DNA from: SpSt-539 sp964549445
GTDB lineage: Bacteria; Planctomycetota; Phycisphaerae; UBA1845; UTPLA1
NCBI GenBank assembly: GCA_964549445.1
Contig: CAZJVS010000002.1
Coordinates: 151,156 to 215,155, forward strand
Reading direction: 5' to 3'
DNA length: 64,000 bases
The position numbers were made by a program, and so were the translations under genes. Shown in pieces: positions 27,365-35,801 of the stretch. Under the pieces are notes generated by a model. That model was not told the origin of the DNA. It saw only the letters and a list, made by a program, of their open reading frames with translations, and did not search any database. Position 1 is the stretch's first letter. Every line of letters starts with the position of its first letter.

Positions 27365-27781
27365 ATGGCGTTTAAGGACCTATCCCTGCCAGATCAGGTT
27401 CAACCTCCCCCCGTCCCGACCCAACCGCCGGTCGGCTCGGGCTTCGCCGTGCGCTTCGCGATCGGATTCGTCGCCGCCATCGCAACCCTGACAACCGGGA
27501 TGCTCAATCCGTACCACCCGGCGGCGACCCCATCGATCCCGGTGCAGGATCGCCTCGATCCGAACATCGCCACCGCGTGGGAGCTCGATCGCATACCCGG
27601 CGTCGGCTCGGCGGTTGCCCGGCGCATCGTCGACGCCCGCGGCCCCTCCGGGACAGCCAACGCCGCACCGCGCTACCTCGCACCGCAGGATCTGCTCAAC
27701 CTGAACGGCGTCGGACCCGCCATGGTCGAATCCCTGACGCCCTATCTCCGCTTCCCGGCATACAAACCTGCGCCACGTTGA
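27365..27781 (+). CDS. ComEA-like helix-hairpin-helix protein, membrane anchored
   Basis: 138 residues. A membrane helix (about 28-46) follows a Pro-rich N-terminus. Residues about 62-132 carry two helix-hairpin-helix motifs, 'LDRIPGVGSAVARRIVDARG' and 'LLNLNGVGPAMVESLTPYL', as in ComEA, the DNA receptor for natural transformation. Similar short HhH proteins exist with unknown roles, and no other competence genes are nearby. No Shine-Dalgarno is visible. The STAS gene follows after 71 bp. Confidence 0.78.
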   Translation: MAFKDLSLPDQVQPPPVPTQPPVGSGFAVRFAIGFVAAIATLTTGMLNPYHPAATPSIPVQDRLDPNIATAWELDRIPGVGSAVARRIVDARGPSGTANAAPRYLAPQDLLNLNGVGPAMVESLTPYLRFPAYKPAPR

Positions 27782-27852
27782 CAGGACTCCCGTCGCCCCA
27801 TACCCTCCGCCCCGCCGGCCGCAAACGATTTCGCCGGATTCTGGAACGCAAC

Positions 27853-28191
27853 ATGGCAATTCAGGACTGGTCGGAGCGAATCGTCGTCGTCGAGCTCAAC
27901 GACGACCCGCAATTCACCGACGATCTCAACGCCTTGATCGACTTGATCGAAAAGCGGAACGGATCGGACGTGCTGCTCAACTTCGCCTCGGTGAATTTCC
28001 TCAATTCGTCCAACATCGCGAAGCTCCTGAAGCTCCGCAAGCTGCTCCACAGCACCTCCCCCGGAAAGCTCCGCCTCTGTGGCATCAACAACTCCGTCTG
28101 GGGCGTCTTCCTCGTCACCGGCCTCGACAAGCTCTTCGAATTCTCCGACGACGTCGCCAGCGGTCTCGCGACCCTTCAGATGCAGCGCTGA
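27853..28191 (+). CDS. STAS-domain protein (anti-anti-sigma factor-like)
   Basis: 112 residues from ATG 27853. 'IVVVELNDDPQFTDDLNALI' then 'LNFASVNFLNSSNIAKLLKL', where the Ser of NSSN sits at the usual phosphorylation position, and 'LCGINNSVWGVFLVTGLDKL' fit the STAS fold of SpoIIAA/RsbV-type regulators. These bind an anti-sigma kinase when unphosphorylated. No partner kinase or phosphatase is adjacent. The larger upstream open frame is not supported. Confidence 0.85.
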   Translation: MAIQDWSERIVVVELNDDPQFTDDLNALIDLIEKRNGSDVLLNFASVNFLNSSNIAKLLKLRKLLHSTSPGKLRLCGINNSVWGVFLVTGLDKLFEFSDDVASGLATLQMQR

Positions 28192-28253
28192 GCCGCGATC
28201 GCGCCGCACCGCTTACCCGCTTTTCCAATTCATCCGTTCCCGCGGTTCAACGG

Positions 28254-28259
28254 TACAAT
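28254..28259 (+). promoter_or_regulatory. -10-like TACAAT for a leaderless transcript
   Basis: GGTACAAT ends 7 nt before the ATG at 28267; no Shine-Dalgarno and no clear -35 box. Confidence 0.35.
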
Positions 28260-28266
28260 CCCATAC

Positions 28267-28611
28267 ATGTCGTCCGCCTTTCTCAATCGACTTCGAAAGC
28301 TCTGTCTCACACTCCCCGGCACGAAAGAAACCCGCACCTGGGATCACCCCAACTTCCGCGTCGCTGACAAGATCTTTCTGATCCTCGGCGATGAGCAGCG
28401 CAAGCCGGTGCTCTGCGTCAAAGTCGGCAAGCAGCGTCAGAAGGAACTCATCCGCGACCCGCGTTACACCATCGCCCCATACGTCGGACGTTTCGGCTGG
28501 GTCAATCTCGCGGTCGGCGCGAAGCCCGACTGGAACGAGATTACCGATCTCGTCCTGCTTTCCTACCGCCTCATCGCCCCGAAGCGGCTGGTCAGACAAA
28601 TGGAAGAATGA
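28267..28611 (+). CDS. YjbR/MmcQ-family protein
   Basis: 114 residues, the normal length. The family pattern is clear: 'LRKLCLTLPGTKETRTWDHP' at the start, 'FRVADKIFLIL', 'LCVKVGKQRQKEL' and the C-terminal 'WNEITDLVLLSYRLIAPKRL'. These small proteins have a CyaY-like fold thought to bind DNA, but no physiological role is established. Convergent with the lipoprotein gene at 28659. Confidence 0.9.
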   Translation: MSSAFLNRLRKLCLTLPGTKETRTWDHPNFRVADKIFLILGDEQRKPVLCVKVGKQRQKELIRDPRYTIAPYVGRFGWVNLAVGAKPDWNEITDLVLLSYRLIAPKRLVRQMEE

Positions 28612-28658
28612 GGCCGACGCCCCGATCACCCCGGACTTGTTTCGAACGGAGGCATTGA

Positions 28659-29216
28659 TTACGGCGGTGAAAACGTCGGTGGCGCCGGCTCGACGAACGA
28701 GTAATCAACCCGGAAGCCCCCGGGCGACATCGGGTCCTGCTCAAACGCGAACACAAGGACCCCCGAGCACAGGTAATCGATGCCGTCCTGCAACACCATG
28801 GCGTTCGCGGTGCCTTCGGTCGGCGCGGCCGCCAGCGGATCGTTCGCCGGTGCCGACGAGAAATAGATGTCGTTGTGCAAAACCGGCTGGTCGTTCACCG
28901 TCAGATTCTGAACCGTAATCAGCCGGATCAGCTCCTGGCCGCCGAGCGAAAACGTCCGTCGGCAGCCCTGCGTCTGCGTCGCCGCAGTCGTGTTTCCGGC
29001 AACACGCAGCTGCCCGAAAATAGGCACTGTCTCCGAATCGGTCACGTCGTACCCGCCGAACGTAAAGTTCGCCCGGAACGGCGTGTTATTGACAAAGCCG
29101 ATCTGTACGTTGTTTCGCCGGGTTGAAGTCAGATTGAGAAACGCTGACGGCGTGCAGCTCGCCACCAGGCAAACGACCCCCGCAAGAACCGCCGCACAAC
29201 CGCCTCGTCGAAACAT
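28659..29216 (-). CDS. Putative lipoprotein, unknown
   Basis: 185 residues from ATG 29216, with AAAGG about 10 nt upstream. A type II signal peptide ends in the lipobox LVAS-C (VVCLVASCTPS), so the mature Cys would be lipidated. The mature part has a beta-rich look ('NNVQIGFVNNTPFRANFTFG', 'QELIRLITVQNLTVND') and two further Cys. Similar 'NVQIGFVNNTxxRA' lipoproteins occur in Planctomycetota but I know no function. Divergent from the next lipoprotein gene over 258 bp. Confidence 0.8.
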   Translation of the reverse strand: MFRRGGCAAVLAGVVCLVASCTPSAFLNLTSTRRNNVQIGFVNNTPFRANFTFGGYDVTDSETVPIFGQLRVAGNTTAATQTQGCRRTFSLGGQELIRLITVQNLTVNDQPVLHNDIYFSSAPANDPLAAAPTEGTANAMVLQDGIDYLCSGVLVFAFEQDPMSPGGFRVDYSFVEPAPPTFSPP

Positions 29217-29474
29217 GACCCGATAACCTTTCGGAGCCGAAGACCCCATCGTTGCTATGATCGGCAGACAACCCGGCGAGGCAACAGTCGTTATAACGCT
29301 ATGTCTGCCGGATGGTTCGGTCAAGCCCGCTCGTGCCATCGCCGATGATATCGCTGGTGGAGCATGGCCGGTTTGACATCCGGCCTCGCGCGAGCGAACA
29401 ATAGTTGTAGTCTCGGGTCTCGCCTCGCTCTCCCGCCCGGTCTTTCGCTGTTGCCTCGGGGATTCGGTTCAATC

Positions 29475-30311
29475 ATGACAAACGCCCACCCCCGTCGTTC
29501 TTCGCGTGTCACCTGGACATCGTGGGCCTTCGGTCTCGCCCTCGTCGTCGCCTCCGGCTGCAATCCAGATCTGATCACCTATTTCCTCGGCGGCTTCCCA
29601 ACCACCGGTCCCGACATCCCGAAACTGGCAATCACCTTTGTCACCCCCGTCACCACGCAGAGCGTCTCCGCCGGCGCGCCGGCCACGATCCAGTGGGCCG
29701 ACATCGCCTCGATCACCGGCACCTTCATTAACCTCAAGGTCAACCGCGTCGATCCCGCCACGCGCGAAGTCATTACCACCATCACGCTCATCCCCTCGCG
29801 CGACGCCATCGGCGACGGCGACAACGACATCTTCGAGTGGAACGTCGACGGTGTGATCGTCGGCAGCTACCAGCCCGTCATCGCGATCTTTTCGCCCGAG
29901 GGCGGCTCGCAGACCACCAGCGCCCCCGGCGACTTCAACGTCACCAGCGCGATCCCCGCCCCGACGCTCACCTTCACGAATCCCGGCGCGACGAACGTCA
30001 CCATCCCGAACCCCGGCAACCTGAATATCACCTGGACCGACAACGGCAGCGCCAACCCCGACACCAAGATCACCCTCCAGCTCGACCCCACCGCCGGCAC
30101 GCCGGGTGACGAACGCACCATCGCTCAGGACATCTCTGCCGCCCCCGACAACACCGGCTCGTTCAACTTCAACCGCAACGACGTCAACGGCAACCCCGTC
30201 CCGCCCGGCACCTACACCCTCACCGCCATCCTCGTCGACGGCATCCACGACAACGGCCAGGGCGGCCCCATCACCGTCTCCGCCGTCGGCAAGGTTATCC
30301 TCGACCCCTGA
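29475..30311 (+). CDS. Putative lipoprotein with two Ig-like repeats
   Basis: 278 residues from ATG 29475. The lipobox VASG-C (LALVVASGCNPDLI) marks it for lipidation. The mature chain has two related beta-sandwich units of about 110 residues, one beginning 'ITFVTPVTTQSVSAGAPATI' and one 'LTFTNPGATNVTIPNPGNLN'. Both have a conserved (Q/T)W(A/T)D and a closing 'Y.P.IAIF' / 'YTLTAILVDG'. The fold would suit a surface or periplasmic binding protein; the ligand is unknown. Confidence 0.78.
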   Translation: MTNAHPRRSSRVTWTSWAFGLALVVASGCNPDLITYFLGGFPTTGPDIPKLAITFVTPVTTQSVSAGAPATIQWADIASITGTFINLKVNRVDPATREVITTITLIPSRDAIGDGDNDIFEWNVDGVIVGSYQPVIAIFSPEGGSQTTSAPGDFNVTSAIPAPTLTFTNPGATNVTIPNPGNLNITWTDNGSANPDTKITLQLDPTAGTPGDERTIAQDISAAPDNTGSFNFNRNDVNGNPVPPGTYTLTAILVDGIHDNGQGGPITVSAVGKVILDP

Positions 30312-30406
30312 CCGACTGCGCCGGACTCGTGCAAGAGTCGGCCATCTGGAAATCTGTTGCCCTTGCGCCAAGAATGTTTGCGGATTCCTGCATCCGGCGA
30401 ACACGC

Positions 30407-31327
30407 ATGCCGCTCCATTTCAACACGGTGGATCCTCGTCGACCGCGGCCGACCCCCACCCTCGGCCGAATCAATCGCCGCGTATTCATGGCTGTGTGCG
30501 CAGCCGGTTGCGCGCGAAGCCCTCAACCACGCGCCGCCTCCGAAACAAAATGGGCACTCATCGCGGACACGCACATCAGCTCCGACCCGGAGCACGAAGT
30601 AAATGATTCCAGGATGTCGCGCGCCCTCGCGAGCGTTGTGAGACATGTACTCGACGCCCGCCCCGATCACGTGCTCGTCAACGGTGACGTCGCCTTTCGA
30701 AGCGGCGAGCCCGGAGACTACGTTCAGTTTGGCGAGTCGATCCAGCCGCTCGCCGCGAGCCGAATTCCGCTTCATCTAACGCTCGGAAACCATGACCATC
30801 GCGCCCACTTGGTCGCTGCGCTCTCGCCGCCCTGCGAAAAGTCCGTCTCCGACAAGACCATCTCGAGCCGCGTGGAGGGCGGAACGCATTGGATACTTCT
30901 CGATTCACTTGAAAAAGTGAACGGAATCCCCGGCACACTCGGCGAACCCCAGCGAGCTTGGCTCGCACGACGACTCGACACCCATCCCGACACGCCGGCA
31001 GTCATCTGCCTTCATCACAATCCAGAATGGACGCTCACCGGCCTGACGGATGCGCCACAATTCCTCGAAGTCATCCGCCCGCGCCGTCAGGTAAAGGCGA
31101 TTGTCTTCGGTCATACGCACGAGTTCGGCGTTACGACCGTCGATGGCATTCACATGATCAACCTGCCCGCCGTCGGCTACCGCTTTCGAGCGGATAAGGC
31201 ACTCGGATGGGTCTTGGCGCACGTCGATCAGAATCAGATGGAAATCGAACTACGCTGCCTCAATGGCGGCGAATCCGCGTGCGACTCTGCCCGGATTCTG
31301 CCCTGGCGCACCGCTCGCCCGAGTTAG
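30407..31327 (+). CDS. Tat-exported metallophosphoesterase lipoprotein
   Basis: 306 residues from ATG 30407. The N-terminus has 'INRRVFMAVCAAGC', a twin-arginine motif followed by a lipobox-like AAGC, so it is probably a Tat-exported lipoprotein. The calcineurin-type metal site is complete: 'LIADTHIS' (DxH), 'VNGDVAF' (GD), 'GNHDHR', 'CLHHNP' and 'FGHTHEFG'. Substrate unknown (phosphomonoester, phosphodiester or nucleotide). Its stop is 5 bp from the stop of the convergent cytochrome gene. Confidence 0.88.
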   Translation: MPLHFNTVDPRRPRPTPTLGRINRRVFMAVCAAGCARSPQPRAASETKWALIADTHISSDPEHEVNDSRMSRALASVVRHVLDARPDHVLVNGDVAFRSGEPGDYVQFGESIQPLAASRIPLHLTLGNHDHRAHLVAALSPPCEKSVSDKTISSRVEGGTHWILLDSLEKVNGIPGTLGEPQRAWLARRLDTHPDTPAVICLHHNPEWTLTGLTDAPQFLEVIRPRRQVKAIVFGHTHEFGVTTVDGIHMINLPAVGYRFRADKALGWVLAHVDQNQMEIELRCLNGGESACDSARILPWRTARPS

Positions 31328-31332
31328 ACGCC

Positions 31333-33975
31333 TTACTCATCCCCATTCAAAACCCCGTCCAGATCCCGATCGATCCCAATCCGCGTCTCCGAGCCGTTCG
31401 GCACCAGCGTCCACGTCTGCTCGCTGCCGGCCCCCACCGCCGCAATCAGCGTCGCCGCGCTCACCTGCTGACCCGCCTTGTCCGACTGGAACTGCCCGCC
31501 GCTCAGGTACGCGTATCCCCGATCCGCGCCGCCCACGTAGCCGTGAACCACCAGCCCGACCTGCTTCTGGTCGGCCATCAACTGCATCTGTTCGAGCTTC
31601 GCCAGTGTCGCCGAGTCATTCTTGTTCCCGTCGTCCAGCGTCACCTGCTGCCCGACGCCCGCATGCGTGTCCGTGCCGAGCGCCATGAGAAACGCGATCA
31701 CGTCCCGTCGCCTCGCCTCGCCGTCGCCGCCCTTGTCGAAATCAAACACGACGAACCGCAGAAACTCGTCGAGCGTCGCGAACGCCCCGTCGTGCGTATA
31801 GCCGAACCCGCGATTGTTCGAATTAGATGTCTTGAGGAAACCGGTCTTCTCGTACAGGTTGCGAAGCTGCGGCACCTTGATGCTGTGTGCCAGCATGAGC
31901 TGGCTCGCTGGCGTCAGGGCCCGGCTCGTTCCAAGCGGCAACTGGTGGCACCGCCCGCACGCCACGAACGGCCCGGACTCCCGGACCGAGTGCGGCACCA
32001 GCGGCAGGTTCTCCGCGATCCGACCATCGATGAAGTCGTTCATGTACACGAATCGGCCGCGCACCGCGTCGCCGAACGGGCTGTCCGCTTTCAGCGAATT
32101 GTCGATGTTGCGGTACGGATTCGGCGGATAGGTCAGCGACGCAACGAAATCCTGCAGCTTCATCATCTCGTCTTCGCTGAGCTGCCGGTCGTTGCCGTTC
32201 AGTCCCTCGAATGCCGGATTGAACTCCGCCAGGTTGTCCCGGTCGCCGCGCCAGTGCAGCGGCTCCTCGCCGATGATCCCCTGTAGCGTCTGCGTCGTCA
32301 TCGGCCCCTTCACCGGATGAAAATCCTCGCACGGCGTCGAGAGATCCATCAGCGTATCGAACAGGTCCGTCCCCGAAAACAGGTTGTCACATATCTGGTT
32401 GAACTTCTTGATCTCGCCCGTCGGGTTCCCGAGGTCCCACGCGATCTGATCCATCCGTCCGTCGATGTGGCACGACGCGCACGCCGTCACGCCCATTCCC
32501 GAAGTCAGGCGCGCGTCGTAGAGGAACGGCCGCCCCGCCCGTACTTCAAACGGCGTCGGATCAAACATCCCGACCCGCGCAAACTCCGTGAACGAAATCA
32601 GATTGATGATCGAAATCGTCGCGTCAAACTTGTTGACCACGTACAACCGGTTCCGCCCCTCGTCCAGCCGCAGCCCCGTCGGCCCGCTCCCGACATCGAT
32701 CTGGCCGATCCGCCCGCCCGCCGCGTCGATCTTTGCGAGATTGTTCGAGTGCATCCCGCACACATAGCCGATGCCGTTCGATGCCCAGACGATTGCCCGC
32801 GGCTCCGAGATCGATTGCGCCCGCTCCTCCTGCGGCAGCGGAGAAAAGTCCTCGGCGGCATACGCCTCAGCCAGTTGCGGATTCAGATCGACGATGTACT
32901 TGCCCGAATCCACCGGGTTCACCGCCGCCATCACGTTATGAATGAACCGCCCCTTCACAACCGGCTCAAACCGCGTCCGATTCGTCGCCTCCGTGCCGAC
33001 AATCGTCACAAGCCCGCCCGGCCGCACCGAAATCGCCATGTCGAGATTCATCAGACCGCTGACGTACGACACGCCAAGACTCACCGCGTCGATGATCGCG
33101 AGATCGTGGTCGTGCAGATCCCAGGTGATCTTCGAGCTCCAGTCGCTTCCGTTCTCGTCGAGCCAGCGACCCGTCGCCGCGTCCTTCTGAACGATCAGCG
33201 ACGACTTTCGCGGCTTCGAAGGACCGGCCCCGTTGTACAGCGTCGCCCCGTACTTCGGACTCGGAATCGGATTCTGACCGCCGTACGGACCATCCGTCGC
33301 CGATACGGCCGTATCGGGAACGATCGTCGTCGCATTCCCCGATTCGAAGATCGCGACAAACACCTTCGTCCCGTCCGCGCTCACCGCCAGCGCCCTCGGA
33401 TCTTCGCCCGCGATCTCAATCACCGCCGGCGCCGAATCCAGGTTGCTCAGGTCATACACCTTGACCTGGTTCTCCTGCGAGCAGACGACAAATGCCTTCC
33501 CCGACGCAAAGCCAACGTCCGTCGGCTCATCTCCCGGATGCAGCGTCTTCACGACGCGCAGCGATTCCAGGTCGACGATGCTGATGCTGTCAGAGACATG
33601 GTTCACCACCCACGCCTCCTGATCGGTCCGCACGCGCACCGTTACCGGATCGAGCCCGACCGGCACCGCCTTCAGCTGCGCCAGCCCGCCATCCGTCGGC
33701 TGAAAAACGTCCAGCGTGTTGTTCGCCGTGTTGACCACCAGGACCAACGCCCCGGTCGACGTGCGGTCAATCGGCGAAATGTGCGGCGTCTCCCAATTCA
33801 CGAAAGACTTGGCCGCGTACGTCGGTGTCCCGGGATCGGGCCCCATGTGCTGAATCCGCGCCGACGCCTCATCGACGATGGATTGAAAAAACGTGTCGCA
33901 CGAGGTCGAGCCGATCGCCGCCAATGACCCGAAAGCGAGCGCGAGCCGAATTCGCCGAATGGGCGAGCTTCGCAT
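31333..33975 (-). CDS. Di-haem c-type cytochrome with YVTN-like beta-propeller, lipoprotein
   Basis: 880 residues from ATG 33975, GGAAAGGA upstream. The lipobox-like GSTS-C (LAAIGSTSCDTF) suggests a lipoprotein. Residues about 35-500 are a YVTN/YncE-like beta-propeller ('ISIVDLESLRVVKTLHPGDE', 'GPTGLRLDEGRNRLYVVNKF'). The second half has two CxxCH haem sites, 'CASCHIDGR' and 'CGRCHQLP', and a distal 'RIGIDRDLDGVLNGDE' end. Propeller/MauG-like cytochromes are electron carriers or peroxidase-like enzymes in the periplasm. It is transcribed away from the DUF6599 operon, from a separate promoter; a shared redox role is a guess. Confidence 0.88.
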   Translation of the reverse strand: MRSSPIRRIRLALAFGSLAAIGSTSCDTFFQSIVDEASARIQHMGPDPGTPTYAAKSFVNWETPHISPIDRTSTGALVLVVNTANNTLDVFQPTDGGLAQLKAVPVGLDPVTVRVRTDQEAWVVNHVSDSISIVDLESLRVVKTLHPGDEPTDVGFASGKAFVVCSQENQVKVYDLSNLDSAPAVIEIAGEDPRALAVSADGTKVFVAIFESGNATTIVPDTAVSATDGPYGGQNPIPSPKYGATLYNGAGPSKPRKSSLIVQKDAATGRWLDENGSDWSSKITWDLHDHDLAIIDAVSLGVSYVSGLMNLDMAISVRPGGLVTIVGTEATNRTRFEPVVKGRFIHNVMAAVNPVDSGKYIVDLNPQLAEAYAAEDFSPLPQEERAQSISEPRAIVWASNGIGYVCGMHSNNLAKIDAAGGRIGQIDVGSGPTGLRLDEGRNRLYVVNKFDATISIINLISFTEFARVGMFDPTPFEVRAGRPFLYDARLTSGMGVTACASCHIDGRMDQIAWDLGNPTGEIKKFNQICDNLFSGTDLFDTLMDLSTPCEDFHPVKGPMTTQTLQGIIGEEPLHWRGDRDNLAEFNPAFEGLNGNDRQLSEDEMMKLQDFVASLTYPPNPYRNIDNSLKADSPFGDAVRGRFVYMNDFIDGRIAENLPLVPHSVRESGPFVACGRCHQLPLGTSRALTPASQLMLAHSIKVPQLRNLYEKTGFLKTSNSNNRGFGYTHDGAFATLDEFLRFVVFDFDKGGDGEARRRDVIAFLMALGTDTHAGVGQQVTLDDGNKNDSATLAKLEQMQLMADQKQVGLVVHGYVGGADRGYAYLSGGQFQSDKAGQQVSAATLIAAVGAGSEQTWTLVPNGSETRIGIDRDLDGVLNGDE

Positions 33976-34071
33976 GACGTGTAGTTCCTTTCCGCGGGGA
34001 GATTCGAAAAACACCCGCCGCAAACACCGGAGTGCGTCTCGCCAAGACCACTTTTCAGGTGTTATCGGACG

Positions 34072-34099
34072 ACTATAAGCCCATGTGCGAGCACGTCAA
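34072..34099 (-). promoter_or_regulatory. Strong promoter of the cytochrome gene
   Basis: Reverse strand TTGACG (34094-34099), 16 nt, TATAGT (34072-34077). A leader of about 90 nt is predicted. A weaker TTGACC on the plus strand (34163-34168) may serve the gene at 34234. Confidence 0.55.
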
Positions 34100-34233
34100 G
34101 ATTCGCCGATTTCCTCAGCTCTTGCAAGTATTCCAACGCTGCCGCAGCTCGCCGGTGAACGTTTGACCCGAAACGTCTAAACTCCCGACAAATCACCCCC
34201 GGCCAGGCCCCCGGGGGAAGGAACCACCAGCCG

Positions 34234-35742
34234 ATGCCAACCCTCTTTGCCCGCCGATACATGCGCGAAGGCCCGCCTCCCACCGAACGGGTGATCGGCG
34301 TGATCTGCCTCGCCATCACCGCCGTCATCGCCGTCTCGTTTATCGCCTACGCCCGAACCAGCCGGCCGCCCTTCTTCTCCGTCGACCCCGCAAGCCAGCC
34401 CAAGGCCGTCAACGCCGAAATCAAGCACGCCGTCAGTCTTCTCCCCGACAGCCCCGCCCCTGGTTGGACGCGCGGCCACGACGATCCCCGCGCCCTCGCA
34501 CCCGCCGACTTCGCTCGCTCCATTCCCGATCGTGCTGAGTTATTCACGAAAGCCGGCGCGCGTCGCATGTACGAAACCCGCTACCGCAACATGCTCGACG
34601 ACCGACAGCAGCTCGCCGTCCGCGTCTTTGATATGGGCACGCCACAGGCAGCCCGGGCCATCTTCGACTCGACCCGCCCCGCCACCGCCGTCGGCGAGCC
34701 CGTCGGCATCCGCGGCTGGCGAAACGGCGAGACCGAAGTCGGCTTCCAGTCCGGCCGCTACTTCACCAGCATCGCGGCCACCAACCTGCCGCCCGACGCC
34801 GCGCTGACCCCGCGCTTGCTCGCCCGCGAAGTGGCCGATCGCCAGGTCGCGTTCGACGCCCCGACCGCCGCAACGCCGAGCGCACAGCCATCGCAGAAAA
34901 GTGCCGACGCGCCCGCACCCGCCGCCCCGCTCCTGCCCACCGTCGCCGGCGGCGCATGGTCCGCACCGCAACAAATCTCCACCTACAACCCAGGCAACCT
35001 CTGGGAAAAAATTGACGGCCGCGCCGAACAATACCTCGCCTTCGAATTCGAACGTCTGATCTTCGGCACCTATCGCCTCGCCGCCGATCCCGGCTCCGCC
35101 ATCGACTGCTTCATCTACGAAATGCGCGACCCGCTCAAGGCCTACGGCATCTACCAGGCCGAGCGCTCCGGCCACCCCCAGGAACTCAAAGTCGGCAAGG
35201 AGGGCTATCGCGGCAAGGGCACCATTTTCTTCATCAAGGGCAAGGCATACGTTCAACTCATCGCCGCCGAAGATGCGAAAGTCGCCGATGAACAGTCGAT
35301 GCAGCTTGCCGAAGCTATCGCCGCCTCCATCAAGGACGAAGGCGGCGGAAACTGGGCCGAAGATGTCCTTCCGAAGCAGGACCTGGTCGCCGGTTCATTC
35401 TCCTATCAACCCAAGAACGCCTTCAACCTCGACTTCCTCAACGACGTCTTCGCCGCCGAGTATGAAGCGGGCGACGTCCACATGGTCCTCTTCGTGCACC
35501 GCGCCGAAGACCCGGCCGCCGCCAAAAAGCTCTTCGAGGAATATGCCGAATACGTCCCCAAGCAGGGCAAGGTCGTCGAAAAGCAGGATTCGCCCGGCGG
35601 CGAAACCCTGATCGCGGATTTCAGCGGCGAGTATGATATTATCTTCTATAAAGGCAGGTACTTTGCGGGTGCAAACGCCGCCTCGAACCTGCCCGCCGCC
35701 AAAAAGCGAATCGGCGAGCTTCGAGACGCGTTGAAAGATTAA
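34234..35742 (+). CDS. DUF6599-family membrane-anchored protein
   Basis: 502 residues. A membrane helix at about 21-41 anchors a large soluble, probably periplasmic, part. This part looks internally triplicated: units near 95-210, 255-360 and 395-500 share a beta strand such as 'VRVFDMGTPQAARAIF', 'CFIYEMRDPLKAYGIYQ', 'MVLFVHRAEDPAAAKKLF' and a later 'F..(G)(K/R)(A/Y)Y' such as 'FQSGRYFTS', 'FFIKGKAYVQLI', 'IIFYKGRYFAG'. No cofactor motif. First gene of an operon with DUF362 and a polyferredoxin; that setting suggests an accessory subunit of a membrane redox complex. The function of the family is unknown. Confidence 0.85.
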   Translation: MPTLFARRYMREGPPPTERVIGVICLAITAVIAVSFIAYARTSRPPFFSVDPASQPKAVNAEIKHAVSLLPDSPAPGWTRGHDDPRALAPADFARSIPDRAELFTKAGARRMYETRYRNMLDDRQQLAVRVFDMGTPQAARAIFDSTRPATAVGEPVGIRGWRNGETEVGFQSGRYFTSIAATNLPPDAALTPRLLAREVADRQVAFDAPTAATPSAQPSQKSADAPAPAAPLLPTVAGGAWSAPQQISTYNPGNLWEKIDGRAEQYLAFEFERLIFGTYRLAADPGSAIDCFIYEMRDPLKAYGIYQAERSGHPQELKVGKEGYRGKGTIFFIKGKAYVQLIAAEDAKVADEQSMQLAEAIAASIKDEGGGNWAEDVLPKQDLVAGSFSYQPKNAFNLDFLNDVFAAEYEAGDVHMVLFVHRAEDPAAAKKLFEEYAEYVPKQGKVVEKQDSPGGETLIADFSGEYDIIFYKGRYFAGANAASNLPAAKKRIGELRDALKD

Positions 35743-35801
35743 CGGGCCATGGCCGTCGCGCCCGAGCGGTCCTCGTGCATTCAGTGCACCGGAGTCGATC
35801 C

